Positions 8,296 through 16,980 of a stretch of 64,000 bases of DNA are shown piece after piece. Position numbers and translations under genes: made by a program. Below the pieces are notes generated by a model that was not told where the DNA came from, did no database searches, and saw only the letters and a list, made by a program, of their open reading frames with translations. Numbering within the stretch: position 1 is the first letter of the stretch; the number at the start of each line of letters is the position of its first letter. The stretch spans positions 239,795 through 303,794 of the forward strand of contig NZ_FMYM01000003.1 of the NCBI RefSeq assembly GCF_900096965.1. Direction: 5' to 3'. The stretch comes from Shouchella lonarensis (lineage in GTDB: Bacteria > Bacillota > Bacilli > Bacillales > Bacillaceae_D).

Positions 8296-8943
8296 ATGGT
8301 GTCGTTTTTTATTCACGCCTTCGTTTCTATCTTTGCAATTATGAATCCAATTGGGAACATTCCTGTTTTTCTTGGCTTAGCAGGAGATCAGACTAATATG
8401 GAACGACGGAAAACGGTTCTGAAAGCGGTCCTCGTTGCTTTTGTCATTTTGACTATTTTTTTGTTGCTTGGACAATTCGTTTTTAAACTATTTGGTATTA
8501 CAATTGATGCGCTAAGAATAGCCGGTGGCATCATCTTATTTGGCATTGGCTATCATCTCGTTTTAGCAAAGAGGACATCAAGTCACTCATTGCACGACAA
8601 GGAGCAATCTGAAGGAGAAGACAAAGGTGATATTTCCATCTCTCCACTTGGTACCCCATTGATCGCTGGACCTGGCACAATTGCAGCGGTCATGAGCTTG
8701 ACATCTAGTCAGAATAACCGTTGGATGCATGTCGGTGTAACATTCTTTGCGTTTACTGCTGTCTTATTTATCACGTTTATCGTTCTCATGTTGGCCAATT
8801 GGATTCAAGGGAAAATCGGGCATACTGGACTGGCAGTCATCACACGCCTCATGGGACTCATTTTAACAGCCATTGCCATCGAAATGATTGTCCTTGGCGT
8901 TGTCGAAGCCTTCCCGATTGTACATAGACGGATGGCTGCTTAA
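8296..8943 (+). CDS. MarC/UPF0056 family membrane protein
   Basis: 215 residues with six hydrophobic segments. The N-terminal FAIMNPIGNIPVFLGL motif and the SPLGTPLIAGPGTIAAVM motif in the middle are the two inverted-repeat signatures of the MarC family (B. subtilis YvbG relatives). A polar loop (TSSHSLHDKEQSEGEDKGD) separates the halves. Despite its name the family has no proven role in multiple antibiotic resistance. AGGAG lies ten bases before the chosen ATG. A potassium channel gene follows in the same direction after ~120 bases. Confidence 0.85.
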   Translation: MVSFFIHAFVSIFAIMNPIGNIPVFLGLAGDQTNMERRKTVLKAVLVAFVILTIFLLLGQFVFKLFGITIDALRIAGGIILFGIGYHLVLAKRTSSHSLHDKEQSEGEDKGDISISPLGTPLIAGPGTIAAVMSLTSSQNNRWMHVGVTFFAFTAVLFITFIVLMLANWIQGKIGHTGLAVITRLMGLILTAIAIEMIVLGVVEAFPIVHRRMAA

Positions 8944-8993
8944 TCTCTCGCAAAAAATGGTTGCCTATTGCCTTCCTTTCATTTAGAATATAT

Positions 8994-9029
8994 CCATCGT
9001 ATGAGCGATACCTTTCATTCATACGATGG
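8994..9029 (+). promoter_or_regulatory. Perfect 11-bp hairpin in the leader of the potassium channel gene
   Basis: CCATCGTATGA (8994-9004) is exactly complementary to TCATACGATGG (9019-9029) around a 14-base loop, 31 bases before the ATG. No T-run follows, so it is not a standard terminator. It could be an mRNA processing or stability element, or a protein-binding inverted repeat. Confidence 0.5.
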
Positions 9030-9060
9030 CATCCAAAACATCATTGAAAGAAGGCATGTA

Positions 9061-10410
9061 ATGATGGGAAAGTTTCTACGGAAATCTCTTTCTAAAGAAA
9101 AGACACTTCATTTTAATCCGCCTCAAATCCTCGCACTGAGCTTTTTTGCTTTTATCGTTATTGGAACGTTCTTATTAAAACTACCGTTTGCCGCTACAAC
9201 ACACATCTCATGGATAGATGCTTTTTTCACCGCAACCTCTGCCATTACGGTAACGGGACTTGCTGTTGTTGATACTGGACTTGATTATACTGTATTTGGA
9301 CAAGTTGTCATCATGATTTTAATCCAACTTGGCGGATTAGGGCTGATGACTTTTGCTGTATTAATCGTCATGATGTTAGGAAAAAAAGTTGGCTTACACC
9401 AGCGCCTGCTCATTCAAGAGGCAATGAATCAAACGTCACTTGGAGGATTAATCCGGCTTGTTCGGGTTTTACTCATTTTTACAATTGCAATGGAAACAAT
9501 CTCAGTTCTTTTATTATCCATTCGATGGGTACCTGAATTTGGTTGGCAGGAAGGTATATACCAAAGTTTATTTCATACAATCTCTGCGTTTAACAATGCC
9601 GGGTTTTCCCTTTGGTCTGACGGACTCTCTGCTTATGTCGGTGATCCGATTGTCAATCTTGTTATTACCATTCTTTTTATTACTGGTGGGATTGGATTTA
9701 CTGTTTTGGCCGATCTTTGGTATAAACGAACGTTTCACGCACTCTCTTTACATACAAAGATCATGCTCATCGGGACGTTTGCCCTCAATGTGATTGCATT
9801 CCTTGTTATTTTCATATTGGAATATACAAACCCAAATACACTTGGGCATCTGTCAAGTGTAGAAAAAGTTTGGGGCGCTTATTTTCAAGCGGTCACCCCT
9901 CGAACAGCGGGGTTCAATACATTGGACATCGCAAGTATGACAACACCATCTATTCTATTCATTTTGCTGCTCATGTTTATTGGTGCTGGTAGCGCGTCGA
10001 CAGCAAGTGGCGTGAAATTAACTACTTTCTTCGTAATCATCTTAGCAGCATGGTCTTTCCTAAGAAGAAGAGCTGAGCCCGTTATTTTTTCACGAACGAT
10101 TAAACTGAACACCATTTTAAGAGCATTTGCGATCATCGTCATTAGTATGATCGTTATTGTTGTCACACTGTTTATTCTCACCATTACTGAAGATGCACCG
10201 TTTATGATGATTGTCTTTGAAGTCTTCTCTGCCTTTGGCACAGTCGGTTTGTCCATGGGGCTTACAGACCAACTTTCAATTATAGGTAAGTGTGTCATCA
10301 TTGTCGTCATGTTTATTGGCAGAATCGGACCACTGACAATCGCCTTTACGCTAGCAACACCTAAAAGATCTAATGTGCGTTACCCTGAAGAAGACGTTTT
10401 TACTGGGTAA
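9061..10410 (+). CDS. KtrB/KtrD-type potassium (or sodium-coupled) uptake channel subunit
   Basis: 449 residues of the TrkH/Ktr superfamily with four M1-P-M2 repeats. The four selectivity filters are readable: TVTGLAVVDTG, FNNAGFS, TPRTAGFN and GTVGLSMG, each with the central glycine. The membrane gate after repeat three is Gly/Ser-rich (FIGAGSASTASGVKLTTF), the KtrB signature. The length fits the KtrB/KtrD family. The cytoplasmic RCK partner (KtrA/KtrC) is not adjacent, as is usual for KtrD, whose partner ktrC is encoded elsewhere. GAAGG precedes the ATG-ATG start. Potassium uptake supports turgor and pH homeostasis in alkaliphiles. Confidence 0.88.
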   Translation: MMGKFLRKSLSKEKTLHFNPPQILALSFFAFIVIGTFLLKLPFAATTHISWIDAFFTATSAITVTGLAVVDTGLDYTVFGQVVIMILIQLGGLGLMTFAVLIVMMLGKKVGLHQRLLIQEAMNQTSLGGLIRLVRVLLIFTIAMETISVLLLSIRWVPEFGWQEGIYQSLFHTISAFNNAGFSLWSDGLSAYVGDPIVNLVITILFITGGIGFTVLADLWYKRTFHALSLHTKIMLIGTFALNVIAFLVIFILEYTNPNTLGHLSSVEKVWGAYFQAVTPRTAGFNTLDIASMTTPSILFILLLMFIGAGSASTASGVKLTTFFVIILAAWSFLRRRAEPVIFSRTIKLNTILRAFAIIVISMIVIVVTLFILTITEDAPFMMIVFEVFSAFGTVGLSMGLTDQLSIIGKCVIIVVMFIGRIGPLTIAFTLATPKRSNVRYPEEDVFTG

Positions 10411-10427
10411 CCGATTGCTTTTATAAA

Positions 10428-10465
10428 AAGTGTTCGATCCTCTTCAAGAGAGGTCGAACACTTCA
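10428..10465 (+). terminator. Terminator after the potassium channel gene
   Basis: AAGTGTTCGA-TCCTCT-tca-AGAGAGG-TCGAACACTT long near-perfect stem just after the stop codon. The 3' side is CAACAAG, so the U-tract is poor, but the stem is strong. Confidence 0.6.
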
Positions 10466-10531
10466 ACAAGTTTACATAATAATAATATCGTTAACTCGAT
10501 CACTAAAAGTATAGTGCTTTAACAACCCTAA

Positions 10532-11665
10532 TCACCGCGGCGGGCGTGGTCCAAAGAACTGGTAATAATCGGTTTTAATGTTGCCATTATATAATTTCCG
10601 CTTTTTACTTGCTTGCTTACCATATAACGCTTCAAAACCTTCGTGTGAAGTAAGAATATACACCGACCATGTGTCGTGGTGTCGTATGGCTTCCCCCATG
10701 TCTTGATACATCTTCTCAACCGTTGCGCGTTCACCAATTCTTTCACCATACGGAGGGTTACCGACAACCACACCGTAGGAACCTTTATTGTGAAAGTCTC
10801 TCACTTGCATTTGTTTAAACTTGATCACATCGCCTAATCCTGCCTCACGTGCATTTCCCTTGGCTAATTCAACAGAGCGATGGTCGATGTCAGAACCAAC
10901 GATGTCAAGCGATTGGTCGTAATTCGCTAAATCTTCAACTTCTTGTCGTGCCTCATCCCAACGATCTTTTCCGATCCAATCCCATTGTTCAGAAGCGAAA
11001 TCCCGGTTAAAACCCGGTGCAATATTTTGACCAATCATCGCTGCTTCAATGGCAATCGTACCTGACCCACAAAATGGATCAGCAAAAGGACGCTCAGGAT
11101 GCCATGTCGTCAATTGAATCATCGCTGCCGCAAGCGTTTCCTTTAACGGTGCTGCATTATGTAAAGCACGATAACCACGCTTATGTAGTCCTTCTCCACT
11201 CGTATCAATAGTCAATGTCGCCATGTCCTTTAATAAAGCAACCTCAATCCGATAAAGTGGCCCGTCCTCTACAAACCATTCTTTCTTATAACGTATTTTT
11301 AAACTTTCTACGACTGCTTTTTTAACAATTGCTTGACAATCAGAAACACTAAATAACGTTGACTTCACCGATCGTCCAAGCACAGGAAACTCCGCATCGG
11401 GCGGTAATAAATCTGCCCACGGAAGTGCCTTTGTCTTTTCAAATAGCTCATCAAACGTTGTTGCTTTAAATGACCCGACTTGAATTTTTACCCGATCAGC
11501 TGTGCGAAGCCATAAATTTGCACGCGGAATGGCTGATACGTCAGCCGTAAAGACAACACGTCCATTTTCCACCTTTACATCTTCAAAACCTAGATTCCGA
11601 ACTTCTCGTGCAACAACTGCTTCTAATCCCATCGTTGCTGTTGCAATTAATGTGACTTTCTCCAT
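10532..11665 (-). CDS. ypsC: THUMP-domain RNA methyltransferase (YpsC, RlmL-like)
   Basis: 377 residues. The N-terminal ferredoxin-like and THUMP region (residues ~1-160) is followed by a Rossmann methyltransferase domain: FADPFCGSGTIAIEAAMI binds SAM, and NPPYGERIG is the catalytic NPPY motif of N2-guanine methyltransferases. The match over the whole length to B. subtilis YpsC (23S rRNA m2G enzyme group) and the position next to rnpB and gpsB, as in B. subtilis, support the name. Start chosen at the ATG giving MEKVTLIATATMG, which aligns with the YpsC start; an ATG three codons upstream is also possible (AGGAGAGG serves either). Confidence 0.93.
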   Translation of the reverse strand: MEKVTLIATATMGLEAVVAREVRNLGFEDVKVENGRVVFTADVSAIPRANLWLRTADRVKIQVGSFKATTFDELFEKTKALPWADLLPPDAEFPVLGRSVKSTLFSVSDCQAIVKKAVVESLKIRYKKEWFVEDGPLYRIEVALLKDMATLTIDTSGEGLHKRGYRALHNAAPLKETLAAAMIQLTTWHPERPFADPFCGSGTIAIEAAMIGQNIAPGFNRDFASEQWDWIGKDRWDEARQEVEDLANYDQSLDIVGSDIDHRSVELAKGNAREAGLGDVIKFKQMQVRDFHNKGSYGVVVGNPPYGERIGERATVEKMYQDMGEAIRHHDTWSVYILTSHEGFEALYGKQASKKRKLYNGNIKTDYYQFFGPRPPR

Positions 11666-11692
11666 CCCATACACCTCTCCTAACTGCCGAAA

Positions 11693-11950
11693 CTACAGCC
11701 ACTGTCCATCATTTAAATAAACGATCACAGAAAATAAAATGGCACCTACACCTATAGTAGAACTTAGCAAAATGACAGCAATACGTAATTGTGCTGACGC
11801 ATAGTACAAATAAATCATCGTAATATAAGCGATCAGCGCAAATATAAGCAACAAACCCCCATCAAATAAAGCGCCTTGCACTGCAAATGCAACGACATTC
11901 AATAAAAAAAGAACGACCCCCACCCAGTATAGCATAAATGAACGTTTCAT
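11693..11950 (-). CDS. Small three-helix membrane protein
   Basis: 85 residues with three hydrophobic helices (about 7-24, 29-50 and 56-76) and almost no soluble portion. Not recognised. It lies directly upstream of ypsC with a 27-base gap on the same strand, and GGAGGCGAAGC precedes the ATG, so the two are probably co-transcribed. Confidence 0.65.
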   Translation of the reverse strand: MKRSFMLYWVGVVLFLLNVVAFAVQGALFDGGLLLIFALIAYITMIYLYYASAQLRIAVILLSSTIGVGAILFSVIVYLNDGQWL

Positions 11951-12019
11951 TTGCTTCGCCTCCTATGTTTATCATTAGCGGGATGCGCATATCTTAAACA
12001 AATTAAAGGCTTACCAAAA

Positions 12020-12046
12020 TAAAAAACCCTCATGAAAGGGTTTTTC
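12020..12046 (-). terminator. Terminator of rnpB
   Basis: On the minus strand ACCCTT-tcatg-AGGGTTTTTTA: short GC-containing stem and a run of six T, immediately beyond the P1 strand of RNase P RNA. Confidence 0.85.
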
Positions 12047-12047
12047 G

Positions 12048-12484
12048 TCGCTTGTAACGCCATCTTGCATCCAATCGATAAGCCATGTTCTGTTCCATCG
12101 TACTACAAACGGGGATGAGCCTCGTACTCAGGTGGTAACCATCTATCTACAATGAAACATAGTTGTTTCATCATTCATCTTGCTCTGTTCATTTCCAGGC
12201 AAGACAATGCCCCTACCATTGTTTGGGTTGCTCGCTCGAGGGGTTTACCGCGTTCCACTCTACTCGTTTCCAAGCAGACTACGTCACTGTGGCACTTTCA
12301 AAGCGTGTATGCCGTATCTTAAAAGACTTAGGCAAAACGCTTGCCGTTAGCCAGACATGCTGACTACTCTAGCTTATGAATTCGCTAGACACGAACACTA
12401 CAAGCATCGCAGCTTGTGCGAGTATGGACTTTCCTCTACGCTTTTGGCGCAGCGATTACCTGAAAGGATGACTCGTTAAAGCGA
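12048..12484 (-). ncRNA. rnpB: RNase P RNA, Bacillus type B
   Basis: The catalytic RNA of RNase P, which trims the 5' leader from pre-tRNAs. On the minus strand the conserved core is plain: GAGGAAAGTCCATACTCGCA near the 5' end, GAAAGTGCCACAGTGACG, GTGGAACGCGGTAAACCCCTC, TGAGTACGAGG and CAGTACGATGGAACA with a G-to-A-type difference, all in B. subtilis order. P1 can be drawn between CGCTTTAACG at the 5' end and CGTTACAAGCG at the 3' end, which fixes the limits to within a few bases. Length ~437 nt is slightly longer than the 401 nt of B. subtilis. Flanked by ypsC and gpsB as in B. subtilis. Confidence 0.95.
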
Positions 12485-12491
12485 TCTTGTA

Positions 12492-12520
12492 ATTATAACA
12501 TAAAATTTCGCCTCCAGCAA
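12492..12520 (-). promoter_or_regulatory. SigA promoter of rnpB
   Basis: TTGCTG (12515-12520) and a perfect TATAAT (12492-12497) with a 17-base spacer, placing the start a few bases before the RNA's P1 strand. Confidence 0.8.
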
Positions 12521-12544
12521 GATGCGAGAAGCATCTTTGAGTGC

Positions 12545-12961
12545 TCATACGCCTTCCTCGTTAAATCGCCTCAATGGCTCGCGTAAAGCCAGTTTTGCCA
12601 GCGCATCTGCTTTTTTGTTCTGCTTACTTGGAATCCACTTAATAAAAAAAAGCTCACACTGATCGACTTGCTTCAAAATCACTTGCAAGTGTGTGCTGAA
12701 ATGTTTATTTTTCACATAACGCTTTTCAACACTATCACAAACCAATTTAGCATCTGTACAAACACTTACTTGACGCCAGCCGTGATGGAGACAAGTTAAC
12801 AACCCAATACGTAGTGCCATAAACTCTGCTTCATGGTTACTTGCGCTACCAATAAAATATCGGTCTTCCTTTGTTGTACCGTCCGCAAGCACATAAACAA
12901 TACCAACACCAGAAGGACCAGGATCACCGCTACTTGCCCCATCCGTATACAAACGAATCAT
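12545..12961 (-). CDS. Ribonuclease H family protein (RNase HI-like)
   Basis: 138 residues with the RNase H fold acidic set: LYTDGASSGDPG (Asp 7), NHEAEFMAL (Glu), VCTDAKLV (Asp) and the C-terminal KADALAKLA (Asp). It lacks the basic handle region of E. coli RNase HI and resembles the short Bacillus YpdQ/YpeP type, some of which are reported inactive on RNA/DNA hybrids. The start is uncertain: ATG at 12961 lies just after the gpsB stop, while an in-frame GTG at 12979 would overlap gpsB by 14 bases. Tightly coupled to gpsB. Confidence 0.87.
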   Translation of the reverse strand: MIRLYTDGASSGDPGPSGVGIVYVLADGTTKEDRYFIGSASNHEAEFMALRIGLLTCLHHGWRQVSVCTDAKLVCDSVEKRYVKNKHFSTHLQVILKQVDQCELFFIKWIPSKQNKKADALAKLALREPLRRFNEEGV

Positions 12962-12965
12962 TTTA

Positions 12966-13286
12966 TTAATCCAACTCACTCATTTTGCTTCCGAATACTT
13001 GTTTCTCCAAGTTAGATAACCGCTGTAAAATGTCATAATTTGTGTTACCTGTTGGAGAAGGACTCACTGATTGTGTCACGCGCCCAGATGAAGAACGCTC
13101 TGATCGCTTTCTTAAGTGTTCATTTTCTTGTTCTAATTGCGTAATTCTTTTTTGAAAAGCCTCATAGTCCTGAATAATTGCATCTAAAAACTTATCAACC
13201 TCATCCTGGTTATAACCGCGCATACCTACTTTAAAGTCTTGATCTAAAATGTCTTTTGCGCTAAGTCGTGTATCCAAGCTACCCAT
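12966..13286 (-). CDS. gpsB: Cell division protein GpsB
   Basis: 106 residues. The DivIVA-like N-terminal domain carries [35 protein letters not shown], the membrane/PBP-binding coiled coil; a central Ser/Gly linker follows, and the C-terminal [18 protein letters not shown] is the hexamerisation helix. GpsB shuttles penicillin-binding proteins between division site and lateral wall. The start ATG at 13284-13286 has AGAGGTGAT upstream; extra N-terminal residues in the longer frame are not family-like. In B. subtilis the neighbour order rnpB-ypsB(gpsB)-cotD is the same. Confidence 0.95.
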   Translation of the reverse strand: MGSLDTRLSAKDILDQDFKVGMRGYNQDEVDKFLDAIIQDYEAFQKRITQLEQENEHLRKRSERSSSGRVTQSVSPSPTGNTNYDILQRLSNLEKQVFGSKMSELD

Positions 13287-13408
13287 GATATCACCTCTTG
13301 TCTCCAATTTCATGTACATCTATTTTTTCAAAAATTGGCGGCAAAGTCAATTATAATCACTCGACAATGTCGACTTATATCTACACGCTTGTCCAAACGT
13401 ACAACAGA

Positions 13409-13440
13409 GCGATAGGACGAAAAAGCTCGCCCTATCGATC
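13409..13440 (-). terminator. Hairpin after cotD
   Basis: CGATAGGgCGA and TCGtCCTATCG form an 11-bp stem with one mismatch just downstream of the cotD stop. No good T-run follows. Confidence 0.5.
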
Positions 13441-13445
13441 ATATG

Positions 13446-14027
13446 CTATCCCCAATATGGACGTTTAGAAGCTGGCTTAGTCGCCGGCTTTGCAGCTGGT
13501 TGCACATTTTCAGGTGCTGGCATGTTTGCCGCTGGTTTTGCTGCTGGCTTTGTCGCTGGTTGCACATTTGCTGGGGCATTGGCAGTTGGCATGACATTCG
13601 AAGGTGCAGGTACATTGGCTGCTGGCATCACGTTCGAAGGTGCATATGCTGACGGTGCCACTGGATAGCTTGGAGCTCCATACGATGGTGCTCCATACGA
13701 TGGTGCAGATGGTGCTGGCTGCTCACAATATTGTTCATTTGTTACGTTTTCCTCCACGCTTTGTGTTTGTGGATATTGATGGACGTGTTTATAAACATGG
13801 TTTTTTATGTGCGTTGTATGCGTAGGATGGATTTCTGGTACGATATATTCTTGTGTACTTTCAACGACTTGATGTTTCGTCGGGTGTACAACAGCCGGCA
13901 TTTGCTTTGATTGAACGGGAGCCGCTGGCCCCTTCCCATATTGCATAGGCGCAACAGGTGCCGAGCATACAGGTTTACATACAGGTCTAGGTGGCGGACA
14001 ACAATGCTGCGGTTTCTTGCAAAACAT
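13446..14027 (-). CDS. cotD: Inner spore coat protein CotD-like, with Pro/Ala repeat tail
   Basis: 193 residues. The region around 50-90 (VPEIHPTHTTHIKNHVYKHVHQYPQT) is the CotD core, with its His-rich HPxHTTxxxxxxxxHxHxxPxT pattern. The N-terminus is Cys/Pro rich (CCPPPRPVCKPVC). Unlike the 75-residue B. subtilis CotD, it has a long C-terminal tail of imperfect repeats (APSYGAPSYGAPSY, then NVQPATKPAAKPA-type units), probably disordered. A SigK promoter is readable upstream (14064-14091), fitting mother-cell expression late in sporulation. AAAAGGAGG precedes the ATG. Confidence 0.88.
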   Translation of the reverse strand: MFCKKPQHCCPPPRPVCKPVCSAPVAPMQYGKGPAAPVQSKQMPAVVHPTKHQVVESTQEYIVPEIHPTHTTHIKNHVYKHVHQYPQTQSVEENVTNEQYCEQPAPSAPSYGAPSYGAPSYPVAPSAYAPSNVMPAANVPAPSNVMPTANAPANVQPATKPAAKPAANMPAPENVQPAAKPATKPASKRPYWG

Positions 14028-14063
14028 AGTGTATTTTCCTCCTTTTTAGATGTGATTCACTAA

Positions 14064-14091
14064 TACCTTATGTCAGCACTAGTCAACGTGT
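14064..14091 (-). promoter_or_regulatory. SigK-type promoter of cotD
   Basis: The minus strand shows CATAAGGTA at 14064-14072, a full match to the SigK -10 consensus CATAnnnTA, with an AC-containing -35 about 15 bases upstream (CACGTTGAC). SigK is the late mother-cell factor that drives spore coat genes. Confidence 0.7.
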
Positions 14092-14237
14092 ACTAATGAA
14101 ATGACCCAATTTTGCCATAACATTAAAGATAAACATCTATCCACACTTTCACCAGGCAACGATATCTCCATGCAATCATGTTAAATGTTATGTATAATAA
14201 AAGGGATTCGTAAAATGTAACGGTCAGGGGGAGAATC

Positions 14238-16037
14238 ATGAATTTAACGCAACGCACAAACGTCCCACTCGAACAAACATGGGACTTAAGCGATCTTTTC
14301 AAAGATGATCACAAGTGGGAACAGGCATTGCAATCTTTAGCACAAGATGTACACCAGTTATCCATCTGTCAAGGAACATTAGATCAAGGGGCAGAGACGT
14401 TACTCAGTGTCTTACAAACAGCAGAAACGATTCTTGAGAAATATGTGCTTGTTTCTCACTATTCCTCTTTACGTCTATCTGAAGACGGTACAAATGAACA
14501 AGCGCAAGCAAACGAAACCCGTACAGATCATGTAGGTGCGTCATTAAAGTCTCAATTGGCAAAAATTGAAGCAGATATTTCCGCGCTTCCAAACAAGAAG
14601 ATCAATGAATTTCGTAAACAAGAACCTGGTTTAGCACGCTTTGACGTTTATTTAGATCAGCTTCTTCGTGATAAACCGTATGTTTTACCTTCAGAAACAG
14701 AGGAAATACTCGCAGCGCTCTCTCCAGTTTTATCTGCCCCGTACAGCACATATTCTGTGAGCAAAGCGGCTGATATGGCATTTCCTACTTTTACTGGCGC
14801 AGATGGCTTAGAAAAACCGCTCTCATTTGCTCGGTTTGAAGACCATTATGAAGAATCAAGCAATACAGGTGAACGTCGACGCGCTTATGATGCATTCGAC
14901 CAAACGCTCCAACAGTATGAGCATACGTATGCGCAACTTTATGCCACAGAAGTACAAAAACAAGTCGTTTTGGCGCGATCACGTGGCTATGAATCTGCCA
15001 CGGCGATGCTATTGCATGAACAAGACGTTACGATGGCAATGTACACCAATCAGCTTGATATCATTTATCATGAGCTTGCCCCAATTATGCAACGTTTCGC
15101 ACGACTAAAAAAAGAAGTCCTCAACTTAGACGAACTTCATTTTTGTGATTTAAAAGCGCCACTTGACCCTGAATTCCAACCAGAAACAACTTACGAGGAA
15201 GCTTTTGATGCTGTCATGAAAGCACTTACGCCGCTTGGAACAGCGTATCAAGAAATGCTTGTGACCGCACGGGATGAGCGTTGGGTCGATCGCGCTGATA
15301 ATATCGGAAAGAGTACAGGCGCATTTTGTGCCAGTCCTTATGGTTCGCATCCATACATCTTGCTCACGTGGACAAACAGCATGCGTGGTGCGTTTACATT
15401 GGCACACGAGCTTGGGCATGCTGGTCATTTCCACCTAGCCAATCAGCACCAGCCACTTAACGCAACGGAGTGTTCAATGTATGTTGTTGAAGCACCATCC
15501 ACAATGAACGAACTATTTTTGGGGAACTATTTACTGAAACAAAGTGACGATCCTAGAATGAAACGTTGGGTCATTTTAGAGTTCCTTGGCACTTATTACC
15601 ATAACTTTGTCACCCACCTTCTTGAGGGTGCATTCCAGCGTCGCATATATGCGCATGCCGAATCAGGAACCCCACTTACTGCAGCGCTCCTTCGTCAAGA
15701 AAAGCAAGCTGTATTACAGGGGTTCTGGGGGGATACTGTCACCATTGACGAGCGTGCTGGTCGCACGTGGATGAGGCAGCCCCATTATTATATGGGCTTG
15801 TACCCATACACGTATTCTGCTGGTTTAACCGCCGCAACAAAAGCTTACAAGCTGTATGAAGAACAAGGTCAACCTATCATGGATGCATGGCTCTCACTTT
15901 TAAAAACAGGCGGCAAAAAAAGCCCGCTTGACTTGTTGAATATCGTTGGGATAAATATGGAAGACCCACAAACCATTCGCGATGCAATCTCGTATGTGGA
16001 TACACTTGTTACTGAGCTAGAAGCAAGCTACGCCTAA
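14238..16037 (+). CDS. pepF: Oligoendopeptidase F, M3 family zinc protease
   Basis: 599 residues of the M3B family. The zinc motif HELGHAGH starts at residue 390 (first His 390, Glu 391, second His 394) and the third ligand lies in SMYVVEAPSTMNELFL downstream. NSMRGAFTLAHELGHAG is diagnostic of PepF. The family cleaves peptides of roughly 7-17 residues in the cytoplasm; in Bacillus it has been linked to degradation of signalling pentapeptides. No signal peptide. CAGGGGGAG precedes the ATG and TATAAT-like sequence lies ~45 bases upstream. A strong terminator follows. Confidence 0.93.
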   Translation: MNLTQRTNVPLEQTWDLSDLFKDDHKWEQALQSLAQDVHQLSICQGTLDQGAETLLSVLQTAETILEKYVLVSHYSSLRLSEDGTNEQAQANETRTDHVGASLKSQLAKIEADISALPNKKINEFRKQEPGLARFDVYLDQLLRDKPYVLPSETEEILAALSPVLSAPYSTYSVSKAADMAFPTFTGADGLEKPLSFARFEDHYEESSNTGERRRAYDAFDQTLQQYEHTYAQLYATEVQKQVVLARSRGYESATAMLLHEQDVTMAMYTNQLDIIYHELAPIMQRFARLKKEVLNLDELHFCDLKAPLDPEFQPETTYEEAFDAVMKALTPLGTAYQEMLVTARDERWVDRADNIGKSTGAFCASPYGSHPYILLTWTNSMRGAFTLAHELGHAGHFHLANQHQPLNATECSMYVVEAPSTMNELFLGNYLLKQSDDPRMKRWVILEFLGTYYHNFVTHLLEGAFQRRIYAHAESGTPLTAALLRQEKQAVLQGFWGDTVTIDERAGRTWMRQPHYYMGLYPYTYSAGLTAATKAYKLYEEQGQPIMDAWLSLLKTGGKKSPLDLLNIVGINMEDPQTIRDAISYVDTLVTELEASYA

Positions 16038-16042
16038 ACCCT

Positions 16043-16077
16043 AAAGCCAAGCTCACTATTTATGAGCTTGGCTTTTC
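16043..16077. terminator. Terminator between converging pepF and the coiled-coil protein gene
   Basis: AAGCCAAGCTC-actatttat-GAGCTTGGCTT perfect stem followed rightward by TTCTTGTCTTG. It overlaps the last codons of the converging gene. Confidence 0.85.
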
Positions 16078-16751
16078 TTGTCTTGTTTTAATGCTTTATA
16101 ACCAGCGCGTGTAAGTTGGTACATCTCGTCAACATAACCAGCGCTTTTCATCCCGTGAATGGTCTCTTTTGAAAGACTTGGAACAACCCGACCAATTTCA
16201 CGGTTTAACTCAGCAATCGTGCCTTCTCGAAGCACGACAGGGTCAATTGATGATGCCACTTCAGACATCACCCCGTCACGTGAAAGCCAACGTTTTGTTC
16301 CGTGGACAAGTGAGGAAAAACGCTCTGACGTCTTTAACCATTCCGTTCGAATACGTGAAGTCTCTTCATCAGCACGAACCATCTTCTCGCGCAATCTTAT
16401 TTTCTCCCTTTCTTCAATTTTTGTTTTGCTCAATAACTCCTCAAATATTTGCGTTTTCTCCGAGTCAAGTGCCTTTAACTTCCGCTCTTTCTCCTCAATT
16501 TTCTCGAAGTCAATGGCTTCAGCAGGTAAAGTCTTGTCGACAGAAAGACGTTGCGGCGCGTCTTTAATATATGCATCGAACTTCCTCATTTTCACTAGCA
16601 ACAGCATGACAATGACCCCAACAAAAACAAGGGCACCAAGTACAGCTAGTCGATACCATGTTTCTTGCCATATCGCCAGAAATGTCACAAGCGCAACGGC
16701 TAAAATAGCTACAGTATATACTAAAAAGCGTTGTTGTCGTTTTTTCTTCAT
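16056..16751 (-). CDS. Membrane-anchored coiled-coil protein, unrecognised
   Basis: 231 residues from the ATG at 16751 (MKKKRQQRF), which has GGGGGATA just upstream. Two hydrophobic helices (about 9-28 and 33-53) lead to a long charged coiled-coil segment (EKIEEKERKLKALDSEKTQIFEELLSKTKIEEREKIRLREKM, about residues 80-125). The C-terminal third (VLREGTIAELNREIGRVVPSLSKETIHGMKSAGYVDEMYQLTRAGYKALKQ) looks like a small helical, winged-helix-like domain. Cytoplasmic orientation is likely. No family recognised. Confidence 0.65.
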   Translation of the reverse strand: MKKKRQQRFLVYTVAILAVALVTFLAIWQETWYRLAVLGALVFVGVIVMLLLVKMRKFDAYIKDAPQRLSVDKTLPAEAIDFEKIEEKERKLKALDSEKTQIFEELLSKTKIEEREKIRLREKMVRADEETSRIRTEWLKTSERFSSLVHGTKRWLSRDGVMSEVASSIDPVVLREGTIAELNREIGRVVPSLSKETIHGMKSAGYVDEMYQLTRAGYKALKQDKKSQAHK

Positions 16752-16854
16752 AAAAGATATCCCCCACTTTTTAAGACTTATGTTGTAAATTTTATCCGCT
16801 CCCAACGAGTTTGTCCATTTTTAAGACAAAGAAAAAAGACGGCAAAAACCGCCT

Positions 16855-16938
16855 TCACGCATGGTATGCATTGATCATCTGTAAAATCGTTTGTTCTTCC
16901 TGTTTTGGTTGTTCCCTCTTTTTTTCTACTTTTTCCAC
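16855..16938 (-). CDS. Putative 27-residue charged peptide with its own promoter
   Basis: GTG-started frame beginning VEKVEKKREQPKQ and ending ILQMINAYHA, with GAGGGTG eight bases upstream. It is preceded by a near-consensus promoter at 16981-17009 and followed by a GGC..GCC hairpin with six T (about 16830-16853). The transcription unit is well marked, but whether the peptide or the ~140-nt RNA is the product is not clear. Not recognised. Confidence 0.4.
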   Translation of the reverse strand: MEKVEKKREQPKQEEQTILQMINAYHA

Positions 16939-16980
16939 CGCGCACACACCCTCTCAGAGAATATCTTCTCGTATAATAAA

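Noticed and set aside
8944..9060. c-di-AMP (ydaO) riboswitch before the potassium channel gene
   Set aside because: The leader is ~120 bases and lacks the conserved ydaO core; only one simple hairpin is present.
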